A stretch of 64,000 nt of DNA, from the NCBI RefSeq assembly GCF_036327755.1, contig NZ_CP109596.1, positions 6,634,001 through 6,698,000 of the forward strand, written 5' to 3'. A program made the translations under genes and the position numbers. Under the pieces are notes generated by a model. The model did no database searches. It had not been told where the DNA came from and worked only from the letters and a program-made list of their open reading frames with translations. Within the stretch, counting starts at the first letter, position 1. Every line of letters begins with the position of its first letter. The stretch comes from Nocardia sp. NBC_01503 (GTDB lineage Bacteria > Actinomycetota > Actinomycetes > Mycobacteriales > Mycobacteriaceae). This document shows positions 41,258 through 49,865 of this stretch, piece after piece.

Positions 41258-43134
41258 AACAACCTCACCGCCAGCAGGGCGGCGGCCACCAGTGCCGCGC
41301 CGGTGAACATGGACAGGGCGTACGAGCGCACGAAACCGGTCTGCACCCGCCGGATTCGGGCGGACAGGCCGCCGATGACGGCGGCGGTGGTGTTGACCAA
41401 CCCGTCGATTCCGCGATTGTCGACGAACACCAGCGAGCGGGTCACATGCTGGCCGGGCCGCATGAACGCGGCCTCGTTGAACGCGTCACCGTAGAGATCC
41501 TGGCGCGCGGCCTGGGTGAGAGGCGTTCCGGCGGGAGCGGTTTCGGGAATCGGATGCGTCGCGTACTGGTCGTAGGCCACCCACACGCCGGCCGCGACCA
41601 CCGCGAGCGCGAAGAAGGTGATGGCCCACACCGGAATGATCGGCTCGCCGTGATGGGTTCCGACGACCGGAGCCAACCAGTTCTGCAGCGACGAACCATA
41701 GGCGAGCAGCGCGCCCGAGGCGACGGAACCGAAGGCCAGCAGAATCATCGGCCCGGTCATGGAGGCCGGGGCCTCATGCGGGTGCGTGCCTTCCTTCCAA
41801 CGCTTTTCACCGAAGAACGTCAGCAGCATGACGCGGGTCATGTAGAACGCGGTGATACCCGCGCCCGCCAATGCCGCTAGTCCGGTGATGATTCCACCGA
41901 ATCCGCCGTGCGCGAAGGCGGCCTCGATAATCCGATCCTTGGACCAGAACCCGGCGAACGGGGGAATGCCGAGAATCGCGAGGTATCCGAGCCCGAAGGT
42001 GACGTAGGTGATCGGCAGCAGCTTGCGCAATCCGCCGTACCGCCGCATATCGGTTTCGTCATCCATGGCGTGCATGACCGAGCCCGCGCCGAGGAACAGT
42101 CCGGCCTTGAAGAATCCGTGCGTGAGCAGATGCATGATGGCCGCCGCATAACCGACCGGGCCGAGGCCCGCGGCGAGAATCATGTACCCGATCTGGCTCA
42201 TGGTCGACGCCGCGAGGGCCTTCTTGATGTCATCCTTGGCGCAACCGATGATCGCGCCGTAGAGCAGCGTGATCGCACCGACCGCCATGACCGCGGCCTG
42301 CGCGCCCGGAGCCAGATCGAAGATCGGATTGGATCGCGCGATCAGATACACACCGGCGGTGACCATGGTGGCCGCGTGGATGAGCGCCGACACCGGCGTC
42401 GGACCCTCCATCGCGTCCCCGAGCCAGGCTTGCAGCGGAACCTGAGCGGACTTACCGCAGGCTCCCAGCAGCAGCAAAAGCCCGATGGCCGTGACGGTTC
42501 CGGAGCTCGCCTGCGGCGCGGCGCCGAAGACGGTCCGGAAGTCGATGCTCCCGAAGGTCGCGAACATGATCATCAGCGCGATGGCCAGACCCATATCGCC
42601 GACCCGGTTCACGATGAACGCCTTCTTGGCCGCCGTTGCGGCCGAAGGCTTGTGGTACCAGAACCCGATGAGCAGGTATGAGGCCAGACCCACGCCCTCC
42701 CACCCGAGGTACAGCACCAGGTAGTTGTCGGCGAGCACCAGCACCAGCATCGCGGCCAGGAACAGATTCAGGTACGCGAAGAACCTGCGCCGTCCGGGAT
42801 CATGCGACATATAGCCGATCGAATAGATGTGGATGAGCGATCCCACACCGGTGATCAGCAACGCGAAACACATCGACAGCTGATCCAATTGCAGTGCGGC
42901 GTCGACCTTCAGCCCCGTCACCGGCAACCAGCTGAACAGGCTGTAATGCACCGCGCGGGTGGCATCGGAACGACCCAGCATGTCGGAGAACGCCCACGCC
43001 GCGACCCCGAAGGAGCCCAGCGCCATGACGGTTCCGAGTAGATGGCCCCACTTATCGGTGAATCGTCCTACCAGCAACAGGAATACGGCGCCGCCGAGGG
43101 GCAGTGCCGGCAGCAGCCACAACGTCGTGGTCAT
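41254..43134 (-). CDS. nuoL: NADH-quinone oxidoreductase subunit L
   Basis: A 626-residue distal antiporter-like subunit. It shows YLGWEGVGLASYLLIGFW (proton-path Glu), TAAKKAFIVNRVGDMGL, SAQVPLQAWLGDAMEGPTPV and DDIKKALAASTMSQIGYMIL. The C-terminal lateral helix and last TM follow after about residue 500. Unlike other nuo genes, its start is not coupled to the gene before it, because a TnpB element separates it from nuoK. The nearest SD-like sequence (GAGGAGG, minus strand) is about 18 bases from the ATG, inside the inserted DNA. Confidence 0.96.
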   Translation of the reverse strand: MTTTLWLLPALPLGGAVFLLLVGRFTDKWGHLLGTVMALGSFGVAAWAFSDMLGRSDATRAVHYSLFSWLPVTGLKVDAALQLDQLSMCFALLITGVGSLIHIYSIGYMSHDPGRRRFFAYLNLFLAAMLVLVLADNYLVLYLGWEGVGLASYLLIGFWYHKPSAATAAKKAFIVNRVGDMGLAIALMIMFATFGSIDFRTVFGAAPQASSGTVTAIGLLLLLGACGKSAQVPLQAWLGDAMEGPTPVSALIHAATMVTAGVYLIARSNPIFDLAPGAQAAVMAVGAITLLYGAIIGCAKDDIKKALAASTMSQIGYMILAAGLGPVGYAAAIMHLLTHGFFKAGLFLGAGSVMHAMDDETDMRRYGGLRKLLPITYVTFGLGYLAILGIPPFAGFWSKDRIIEAAFAHGGFGGIITGLAALAGAGITAFYMTRVMLLTFFGEKRWKEGTHPHEAPASMTGPMILLAFGSVASGALLAYGSSLQNWLAPVVGTHHGEPIIPVWAITFFALAVVAAGVWVAYDQYATHPIPETAPAGTPLTQAARQDLYGDAFNEAAFMRPGQHVTRSLVFVDNRGIDGLVNTTAAVIGGLSARIRRVQTGFVRSYALSMFTGAALVAAALLAVRLF

Positions 43135-43194
43135 TTGTTTTTGGCGCGGATACCTCCTCGTTCACGAGGTGGAGATAGCGCCGTCCTCCTTTCG

Positions 43195-44379
43195 ATGTCG
43201 GTGGTCGCGGCTAAGGTTTTGAGTGTGGATGAGGTGGTGGGGTACAGCTTCCGCTTGCGGCCGGGCCGCACTGCCGAGGTCGCATTGCTGGCCGAGTGGC
43301 ACCGCTGCCGGTTCCTGTGGAATGAGGCTGTCCATCAACAGAAATCGGGAAACAGGCCAACATTTTGCAGTCTGAGCAAACTCTTGACCGAAACCCGGGC
43401 GCGTAACGCGTGGTTGCGAGAAGGATCGCAGGTTGCGCAACAGCAGATGTTGCGGACCTACGCCCAAGCACACGAGCAGTCTTTCACCGTCAAGGGCAGA
43501 CGACGGCCGAAGTTTAAAACGCGCAGGACGGCTCAGCTGTCGCTGGAATATACCCAACGTGGATTCAGCATCAAGAACGGCCAGTTGGTGTTGGCGAAGG
43601 GCGTCCGAATGCCAGTGGTGTGGTCGCGTGAGCTGCCGTCCGCACCGACAAGCGTTCGGGTGACTCGAGATTCGCTCGGGCACTGGTACGCGTCGTTTGT
43701 TGTCCGGCGCGCTGTGAAGGGAGCGCCCGACGCCGAGGGCAGCATTGGCGTCGATTGGGGAGTGATAACCACTGCCACAACGACCGACTCCTCGTTCGAT
43801 TTGCCGTACCTCGGTCACCGCGCTCGAACCACTGCGGAGCTTGCTCGATCTCAACGGAAAATGTCCAGGCGTAGGCGTGCCAAGCCCGGCCCACAATCCC
43901 GCGGGTACAAGCGGGCCGCGCGTACAACCGCAAAGCTGCACAAGAAGTCGGCCCGGCAAGCCCAGCACGATTCGCGAATATGGGCGAAACGAGTTGTTGA
44001 CAAACATGAATTGATTGCGGTGGAGGACTTCAAGCCGACCTTTCTGGCAAAGTCCACGATGGCGCGTAAGGCTTCGGATGCCGCGATTGGTGCAGCGAAG
44101 CGCGAGTTGATCGAACGTGGAGTGCGGGCTGGCCGGAGGGTGGTGTTGGTGCAGCCCGCCTACACGAGCATGACGTGTTCGAGTTGCTTTGCGAGAGCCA
44201 AGCATCAACTTGGACTCGCCGATAGAACTTTCCGATGCCACGGCTGCGGGTACATCAATGGTCGGGACCGGAACGCCGCCAAAGTGATTTTGGCTGTGGC
44301 AGAGCGCGGCCACACACGTGTTGATGATGTAAGACAATCGGATCACCTCCCTCTGACAGGTGGCTCTGTTGCTGTCTGA
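43195..44379 (+). CDS. tnpB: TnpB, RNA-guided RuvC nuclease of the IS200/IS605 superfamily
   Basis: A 394-residue TnpB. It starts with the wedge region (VVGYSFRLRPGRTAEVALL, then HRCRFLWNEAVHQQK). The RuvC-like nuclease triad is intact: Asp187 (GSIGVDWGV), Glu277 (LIAVEDFKP) and Asp358 (NGRDRNAA). The zinc finger between the last two has C328, C331, C348 and C351. Known TnpB proteins cut DNA guided by an RNA from the element's right end. The start could be the ATG at 43195 or the GTG at 43225, which has AAGG eight bases before it. Transcription is opposite to the nuo operon. Confidence 0.88.
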   Translation: MSVVAAKVLSVDEVVGYSFRLRPGRTAEVALLAEWHRCRFLWNEAVHQQKSGNRPTFCSLSKLLTETRARNAWLREGSQVAQQQMLRTYAQAHEQSFTVKGRRRPKFKTRRTAQLSLEYTQRGFSIKNGQLVLAKGVRMPVVWSRELPSAPTSVRVTRDSLGHWYASFVVRRAVKGAPDAEGSIGVDWGVITTATTTDSSFDLPYLGHRARTTAELARSQRKMSRRRRAKPGPQSRGYKRAARTTAKLHKKSARQAQHDSRIWAKRVVDKHELIAVEDFKPTFLAKSTMARKASDAAIGAAKRELIERGVRAGRRVVLVQPAYTSMTCSSCFARAKHQLGLADRTFRCHGCGYINGRDRNAAKVILAVAERGHTRVDDVRQSDHLPLTGGSVAV

Positions 44380-44417
44380 GCGTGAAATCCCTGGGCCCCG
44401 AGTGGGGGAAGCGTTAA
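44300..44417 (+). ncRNA. Candidate omega-RNA (reRNA) at the tnpB 3' end
   Basis: In characterised TnpB elements the guide scaffold overlaps the tnpB 3' end and runs to the right end. Here the segment after the stop holds GAAATCCC, a CCCC/GGGG hairpin (44396-44407) and GGGGGAAGCGTTAA, a layout like other actinobacterial TnpB right ends. Guide sequence would then start near 44417 and run into nuoK. Boundaries are inferred. Confidence 0.35.
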
Positions 44418-44433
44418 CTGTGCGGTATCCACC

Positions 44434-44733
44434 TCAGTACCTCAGCAGATTCGCATCGTCGACCGAGGTCGAGCGGCGGGCACGGAAGATGGTCATGATG
44501 ATGGCCAGTCCGACAACGACTTCGGCGGCGGCGACCACCATGGTGAAGAAGGCGAACACCTGCCCGTCGAGATTGGCGTGCAGTCGGGCGAAGGTGACGA
44601 AGGCCAGATTCACCGCATTGAGCATGAGCTCGATGCACATGAAGACCACAATCGCATTGCGCCGCACCAGCACTCCGGCCGCGCCGATGGTGAAGAGCAG
44701 GGCGGAGAGGTACAGATAATTGTCCGGGTTCAC
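44434..44733 (-). CDS. nuoK: NADH-quinone oxidoreductase subunit K
   Basis: A 99-residue, three-helix subunit of the complex I membrane arm. Both conserved proton-path glutamates are present: VFMCIELMLNAVNL (helix 2) and MVVAAAEVVVGLAI (helix 3). The GTG start overlaps the nuoJ stop by 4 bp. Its stop lies right at the border of the TnpB element, so the native junction to nuoL is lost. The coding sequence itself appears complete. Confidence 0.95.
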   Translation of the reverse strand: MNPDNYLYLSALLFTIGAAGVLVRRNAIVVFMCIELMLNAVNLAFVTFARLHANLDGQVFAFFTMVVAAAEVVVGLAIIMTIFRARRSTSVDDANLLRY

Positions 44734-45557
44734 CGCAAGCCTTCCTCGGGAGAATCGTTGTCGCCGTTGCCGTTCCCGCCGCCGACGGTGCGCACGACCG
44801 CCTCTTCGTGAGCGCGGTTGCGGCGGTGCCGCAGAATGCTGCTGACCGACAGCTCCTCGAAGGAACCGTCCGGCAGCCGCGCCGGTGCGTCGACGGCATT
44901 GTGGCGGGCGTACACACCGGGCGTCGGCAGCGGCGTGACCCGCTTACCGTCCCGGAACCGCTCCTTGGACAGCGTCCGCTGATCGGTGCGCGGGCCGAAC
45001 TTCTCGCGATGCGCGAGCACCATGGCGCCGATGGTCGCGGTGATGAGCAGCGAACCGGTCAGCTCGAACGCCCAGACGTAGCGCACGAAGATGAGCTCCG
45101 CGAGCGCGCCGATGGTGTCATTGCCGCCGAGGCCCGGACCGGTCGTCGCCACACTCGTCTCGTTCATGCCGCGCGCGACCGCGGCGATCACCAGCATGCC
45201 GAAGCCGATGCCGACGATCAGCACCGCGATGCGCTGCCCGCGCAGGGTCTCTCGCAGGGACTCCGAGGAGTCGACGCCGACCAGCATGAGCACGAACAGG
45301 AACAGCATCATGACCGCGCCGGTGTAGACCACGATCTGCACGATGCCCAGGAACAGCGCGTTCTCGGCGATGTAGAACGCCGACAGCGTGATCATGGTGG
45401 CCGCCAGGCACAGCGCGGAGTGCACGGCCTTGCGCGCGGAGACCATGCCGAGCGCGCCCACCACGGCGATGACCGAGAGAATCCAGAACTGCACGGCCTC
45501 ACCGGTGGAGGTGTGCGTGACCAGCTGCTGGGCAGGCTGGGCGAGGAGCGAGGTCAT
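44730..45557 (-). CDS. nuoJ: NADH-quinone oxidoreductase subunit J
   Basis: A 275-residue membrane subunit with five N-terminal helices. Helix 3 shows the conserved VQIVVYTGAVMMLFLFVLMLVGVD pattern including the pi-bulge region. The long hydrophilic C-terminal tail (after about residue 190, Arg-rich with VTPLPTPGVYARHNAVD) is typical of actinobacterial NuoJ. It is coupled to nuoHI and nuoK by 4-bp overlaps on each side. Confidence 0.95.
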   Translation of the reverse strand: MTSLLAQPAQQLVTHTSTGEAVQFWILSVIAVVGALGMVSARKAVHSALCLAATMITLSAFYIAENALFLGIVQIVVYTGAVMMLFLFVLMLVGVDSSESLRETLRGQRIAVLIVGIGFGMLVIAAVARGMNETSVATTGPGLGGNDTIGALAELIFVRYVWAFELTGSLLITATIGAMVLAHREKFGPRTDQRTLSKERFRDGKRVTPLPTPGVYARHNAVDAPARLPDGSFEELSVSSILRHRRNRAHEEAVVRTVGGGNGNGDNDSPEEGLR

Positions 45558-47407
45558 TTCTTCGTCCCTCCTTCGACTCCGGCGAGTTCACCGGGCGCAC
45601 CGGGGACTTCACCGCGGTAGTAGGAGCCCTCGTCCGCGCCCGGGTACATGGCGTGCGGTGCGGGGACCATGCCCGGCTCCATCGGTGCGAGCAGATTCTG
45701 CTTCTCGTAGATCAGATCCGCGCGGTTGTCATCGGCCAGCTCGTACTCGTTGGTCATGGTCAATGCCCGAGTCGGGCAGGCTTCGATGCACAGGCCGCAG
45801 CCGATGCAGCGCAGGTAGTTGATCTGGTAGACCCGGCCGTAGCGCTCACCGGGCGAGAAGCGCTCCTCTTCGGTGTTGTCCGCGCCCTCGACGAAGATCG
45901 CGTCCGCCGGGCAGGCCCACGCGCACAGCTCGCAGCCGATGCACTTCTCGAGTCCGTCCGGATGCCGATTGAGTTGGTGCCGACCGTGATACCGCGGCTG
46001 GGTCGGGGTCTTGACCTCCGGGTACAGCTCGGTGTTGGGCTTCTTGAACATGGTGGCGGCGGTGACATAGAACCCGCCGAGCGGCTCCAGCAGACCGGGC
46101 TTCGGCGTCGAGGCCATCGGCTCGGCCGGCATGGGCGGCACCGGGAAGTCCGAATACTTGGTTGTCGCTTCGGCATCGGGTGCGGCCTTGCTGCGATCAT
46201 CGCCCGCGTGACCGGCCCTGAGCACCAAACCGATCAGCAAGGCGGCGACCACGATTCCGCCGATGATCATGCCGGTGCGCTGAATGTGAATGCCCTCGTT
46301 CTCCAGCGCGCGCATACTCGCCACGAACATGACCCAGGCCAGCGAGACCGGAATCAGCAGCTTCCAGCCCAGATTCATGAACTGGTCGTAGCGCAGTCGC
46401 GGCAGGGTGCCGCGCAGCCAGATGAACACGAACAGGAACAGCCACACCTTGGCGGTGAACCACACCATCGGCCACCAGCCCGAGTTGGCGCCCGCCCACA
46501 GGCTGATCGGGAACGGTGCGTGCCAACCGCCGAAGAACAGCGTGGTCGCGAGCGCGGAAACCGTTGCCATGTTGATGTATTCGGCCATCATGAACATGGC
46601 GAACTTGAGTGACGAGTACTCGGTGTGGAAACCACCGACCAGCTCACCCTCGGCCTCGGGGAGGTCGAAGGGTGCGCGGTTGGTCTCACCGACCATGGAC
46701 ACCGCGTAGATCAGGAAGGACGGCAGCAGCAGGAATACATACCAGGTTCCGTACTGCGCCTTGACGATCGCCGAGGTCGCCATGGAGCCCGAGAGCAGGA
46801 AGACCGCCGCGAAGCAGAGCGCCATGGCGATCTCATAGGAGATCACCTGCGCGGTGGAGCGCAGACCACCCAGCAGCGGATAGGTGGAGCCGGAAGCCCA
46901 GCCTGCCAGCACGATGCCGTACACGCCCACCGAGGCCATGGCCAGGATGTAGAGCACGCCCACCGGCATATCGGTCAGCTGCAGGGGCGTGCGATGCCCG
47001 AACATGCTCACCTCGGGCCCGAACGGAATCACCGCGAACGCCATCACGGCCGGGATCAGCGAAATGATCGGCGCGAGAATGAAGATCGGCTTGTCGACGA
47101 TGGCCGGGATGATGTCCTCTTTGAGGAGCATCTTCACGCCGTCGGCAATGGATTGCAGTGATCCGCGCGGTCCGACCCGGTTGGGTCCGACACGCATCTG
47201 CATGAATGCCACGATCTTGCGCTCGGCGTAGACCGCGATCATCGGGATCAGCAGCAGGAAGACGAAGATGCCGATGGATTTGACCAGCACCAGCCACCAC
47301 GGATCGTGGCCGAACATACCCAGGGGGTTCGCGTCAGGCCCGGAGGCGGCAGCCCGCGTAACCACGGAGGGCCCCGCGAACCCCCAAATCGATTCGAGCT
47401 CACTCAC
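45554..47407 (-). CDS. nuoHI: NuoH-NuoI fusion: complex I subunits H and I in one frame
   Basis: One 617-residue frame joins two normally separate subunits. Residues about 1-420 are NuoH, the quinone-channel membrane subunit (YAERKIVAFMQMRVGPNRVG, FDLPEAEGELVGGFHTEYSS, a late extra helix GMIIGGIVVAALLIGLVL). A 45-residue Pro-rich linker follows. Residues about 440-617 are NuoI, with two 4Fe-4S motifs CIGCELCAWACP and CIGCGLCIEACP. NuoH ends in the cytoplasm, where NuoI docks, so the fusion is sterically possible. An internal ATG at 46117 (MASTPKPGLLEPLGG) could mark an old nuoI start but has no clear SD. The GTG at 47407 overlaps the nuoG stop by 8 bp and has GGGAGG upstream. Confidence 0.88.
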   Translation of the reverse strand: MSELESIWGFAGPSVVTRAAASGPDANPLGMFGHDPWWLVLVKSIGIFVFLLLIPMIAVYAERKIVAFMQMRVGPNRVGPRGSLQSIADGVKMLLKEDIIPAIVDKPIFILAPIISLIPAVMAFAVIPFGPEVSMFGHRTPLQLTDMPVGVLYILAMASVGVYGIVLAGWASGSTYPLLGGLRSTAQVISYEIAMALCFAAVFLLSGSMATSAIVKAQYGTWYVFLLLPSFLIYAVSMVGETNRAPFDLPEAEGELVGGFHTEYSSLKFAMFMMAEYINMATVSALATTLFFGGWHAPFPISLWAGANSGWWPMVWFTAKVWLFLFVFIWLRGTLPRLRYDQFMNLGWKLLIPVSLAWVMFVASMRALENEGIHIQRTGMIIGGIVVAALLIGLVLRAGHAGDDRSKAAPDAEATTKYSDFPVPPMPAEPMASTPKPGLLEPLGGFYVTAATMFKKPNTELYPEVKTPTQPRYHGRHQLNRHPDGLEKCIGCELCAWACPADAIFVEGADNTEEERFSPGERYGRVYQINYLRCIGCGLCIEACPTRALTMTNEYELADDNRADLIYEKQNLLAPMEPGMVPAPHAMYPGADEGSYYRGEVPGAPGELAGVEGGTKK

Positions 47408-49865
47408 GGTGGTCCTCCCGACGGATGCGCACGAGGTGGCCGGGTGTGGTGCCGAGCTGCACCAGTACATCGGCCCCGGGGGAATTCATGGGCAGCCATA
47501 CGACCCGATCCGGCATCTCGGTAATGACGAGCGGGAGGGTGATATGGCCGTGATCATTGCCGACCGTGACCGGATCGCCGGTGGTGGCGCCGATTTCGGC
47601 GGCGGTGTCGTGCGAGAGCCGCACCACCGGCGGGCGGGCGGTCCCGGCGAGATTGGGTTCGCCGTCCTGCAATTTGCCGCGATCGATGAGCATGCGCCAG
47701 GCGGACAGGATCGCGGTGCCCGAGGTGGGCTGCGCCAGCGGATGCGGGCGGTGCACCGGGGTGGCGGCGGCCGGTCCGTCCCACGCGCCCAGATCCGCCA
47801 ATTCGGCTCGGGCACTGGAGACATCGGGCAGACCGAGGCGAACACCCATCTCGTGTGCGATGGCGTCCAGCACCCGATGTTCGGGCATGGGCGCGGACTC
47901 GCGGCGCACGGTCGAGTCACGCAGCGCGGCCTCGAACTGGCGGTGGCGACCCTCCCAGGTGAGGAAGGTGCCAGCCTTCTCCATGGCCGAGGCCACCGGG
48001 AACACCACATCGGCGCGATCGCTGATATCGCTGGCCCGAAGTTCCAGGCTGACAACGAAACTCGCGGCGTCGATGGCGGTGAGCGCGGCATGCGGATCGG
48101 GCATATCGCCGACCTCGACACCGCCGATGAGCAGTGCGCCCAGGGTGGGCGCGGCGGCCAGGATGGCGCTGGTATCGCGGCCCGGGGTCATGGGCAGCTC
48201 ATCCGAGCCCCAGGCTTCGCGAACCTGGTGGCGCGCAACGGGATCGGCGACCGGGCGACCGCCGGGGAGCAAGAGCGGCAACGCACCCGCCTCGAGCGCT
48301 CCGCGCTCACCGGCGCGACGCGGAATCCAGGCCAGCGCGGCTCCGGTGTCATCGGCCAGGCGGGCCGCGGCGGACAGCCCGCCCGGAATACCGCCGAGTC
48401 GTTCGCCGACCAGGATCAGCGCACCGGGTTCGCGCAGGAGGGTCGCGATATGGTGCAGATGGCCGGGAGCCACTGCGACGGAATCGGTTTCGCCGGTGCG
48501 GATGGCCTCGAGCAGATGCGGTTCGGCACCCGGAGCGGTCGGCAGCAGCGTCCCCTTCATGCGCTGGAGCCCGCGGGTGGTGTACGGCGCGAGCGAGTAG
48601 ATCTCGGTGCCGTTCTTGCGGGCGGCCTTGCGCAAGCGCAGGTAGACCATCGGTGACTCTTCCTCGGCCTCGAAGCCGACGAACACCACGATCGGGGCGC
48701 GCTCCAGCGCGGCGTAATCGACGGTGATGCCCTGCCCGGCGATACGGGCGGCCAGGAAGTCGGCCTCCTCCGCGGAGTGTTCGCGGGCACGGAAGTCGAT
48801 GTCATTGGTGGCCAAGCCGATTCGCGCGAACTTGGCATAGGCGTAGGCGTCCTCCATGGTGACGCGACCGCCGACCAGCACACCCGCGTTCCCGCGCGCC
48901 GCGGCCAGACCCCGCGCGGCATGCGCGATGGCCTCGGACCACGAGGCGGGTTGCAGGGTGCCGTCCCAGGTGCGCACCAGCGGAGTCGTGAGCCGATCCC
49001 GCTCGGTGGCGTACTGGAAGGCGAAGCGGCCCTTATCGCAGTTCCATTCCTCATTGACCTGCGGATCGTCACCGGCCAAGCGACGCATGACCTTTCCGCG
49101 CCGATGATCGGTGCGCTGGGCGCAACCCGAGGCGCAGTGCTCGCACACCGCCGGGCTGGAGACCAGGTCGAACGGCCGGGCGCGGAAACGGTAGGTGCTG
49201 CCGGTGAGCGCGCCCACCGGACAGATCTGCACGGTATTGCCGGAGAAGTAGGAGTCCATCGGCTCCCCGGCGGCAATCCCGACCTGTTGCAGCGCACCGC
49301 GATCCATCAGTTCGATGAACGGATCACCCGCCACCTGCTGGGAGAATCGAGTGCAGCGGGCACACAGCACGCAGCGCTCGCGATCGAGCAGAATCGCCGA
49401 GGAGAGCGGAATCGGCTTGGGATAGGTTCGCTTCTCACCGTCGAACCGCGATTCGGCCCGGCCGGAGGACATGGCCTGGTTCTGCAGGGGACATTCGCCG
49501 CCCTTGTCGCAGACCGGGCAGTCGAGCGGGTGATTGATGAGCAGCAGCTCCATCACACCCGCCTGTGCCTTCTCCGCGGCAGGGGAGGAGACCTGGGTGT
49601 GAATCACCATGCCTTCGCTGACCGTCTGGGTACAGGAGGCAACCGGCTTACGCTGCCCCTCCACCTCGACCAGACATTGGCGGCACGCACCCACCGGATC
49701 GAGCAGCGGGTGATCACAGAACCGGGGGATCTGCACCCCGATGAGCTCGGCGGCCCGGATCACCAAAGTACCCACGGGCACGGAAACCGTTGTGCCATCG
49801 ATGATTACGCTCACCATATCGGTGGGGGTGGTGCCGCTGGTATTGGAGTTCGCTATCGCGGTCAT
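47400..49865 (-). CDS. nuoG: NADH-quinone oxidoreductase subunit G
   Basis: An 821-residue iron-sulfur subunit of the peripheral arm. The N-terminal 2Fe-2S site is CDHPLLDPVGACRQCLVEVEG with a later Cys. The His/Cys 4Fe-4S site is HPLDCPVCDKGGECPLQNQ, followed by CVLCARCTRF. An extra cluster motif CEHCASGCAQRTDHRRGK corresponds to the N7 site present in some bacteria. A large molybdopterin-type fold without cofactor residues follows. Its start overlaps the nuoF stop by 4 bp. Confidence 0.95.
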   Translation of the reverse strand: MTAIANSNTSGTTPTDMVSVIIDGTTVSVPVGTLVIRAAELIGVQIPRFCDHPLLDPVGACRQCLVEVEGQRKPVASCTQTVSEGMVIHTQVSSPAAEKAQAGVMELLLINHPLDCPVCDKGGECPLQNQAMSSGRAESRFDGEKRTYPKPIPLSSAILLDRERCVLCARCTRFSQQVAGDPFIELMDRGALQQVGIAAGEPMDSYFSGNTVQICPVGALTGSTYRFRARPFDLVSSPAVCEHCASGCAQRTDHRRGKVMRRLAGDDPQVNEEWNCDKGRFAFQYATERDRLTTPLVRTWDGTLQPASWSEAIAHAARGLAAARGNAGVLVGGRVTMEDAYAYAKFARIGLATNDIDFRAREHSAEEADFLAARIAGQGITVDYAALERAPIVVFVGFEAEEESPMVYLRLRKAARKNGTEIYSLAPYTTRGLQRMKGTLLPTAPGAEPHLLEAIRTGETDSVAVAPGHLHHIATLLREPGALILVGERLGGIPGGLSAAARLADDTGAALAWIPRRAGERGALEAGALPLLLPGGRPVADPVARHQVREAWGSDELPMTPGRDTSAILAAAPTLGALLIGGVEVGDMPDPHAALTAIDAASFVVSLELRASDISDRADVVFPVASAMEKAGTFLTWEGRHRQFEAALRDSTVRRESAPMPEHRVLDAIAHEMGVRLGLPDVSSARAELADLGAWDGPAAATPVHRPHPLAQPTSGTAILSAWRMLIDRGKLQDGEPNLAGTARPPVVRLSHDTAAEIGATTGDPVTVGNDHGHITLPLVITEMPDRVVWLPMNSPGADVLVQLGTTPGHLVRIRREDHRE

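Larger units (their letters stand above)
43135..44433 (+). mobile_element. Solitary TnpB (IS1341-type) element inserted between nuoK and nuoL
   Basis: About 1.3 kb of plus-strand DNA with a tnpB gene splits an otherwise tightly joined minus-strand operon. No tnpA transposase or serine recombinase is present, so it is an IS1341-type element that would need help to move. A small hairpin near the left end (CCTCG-TTCA-CGAGG, 43156-43169) and one near the right end (CCCC-GAGT-GGGG, 44396-44407) fit the subterminal hairpins of the IS200/IS605 superfamily. Exact ends cannot be fixed without an empty-site comparison. No target duplication is seen, as expected for this group. Confidence 0.75.

Noticed and set aside
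40163..41494. Plus-strand open frame of about 443 codons opposite nuoM/nuoL
   Set aside because: Composition is that of antisense DNA; nuoM and nuoL are certain on the minus strand.
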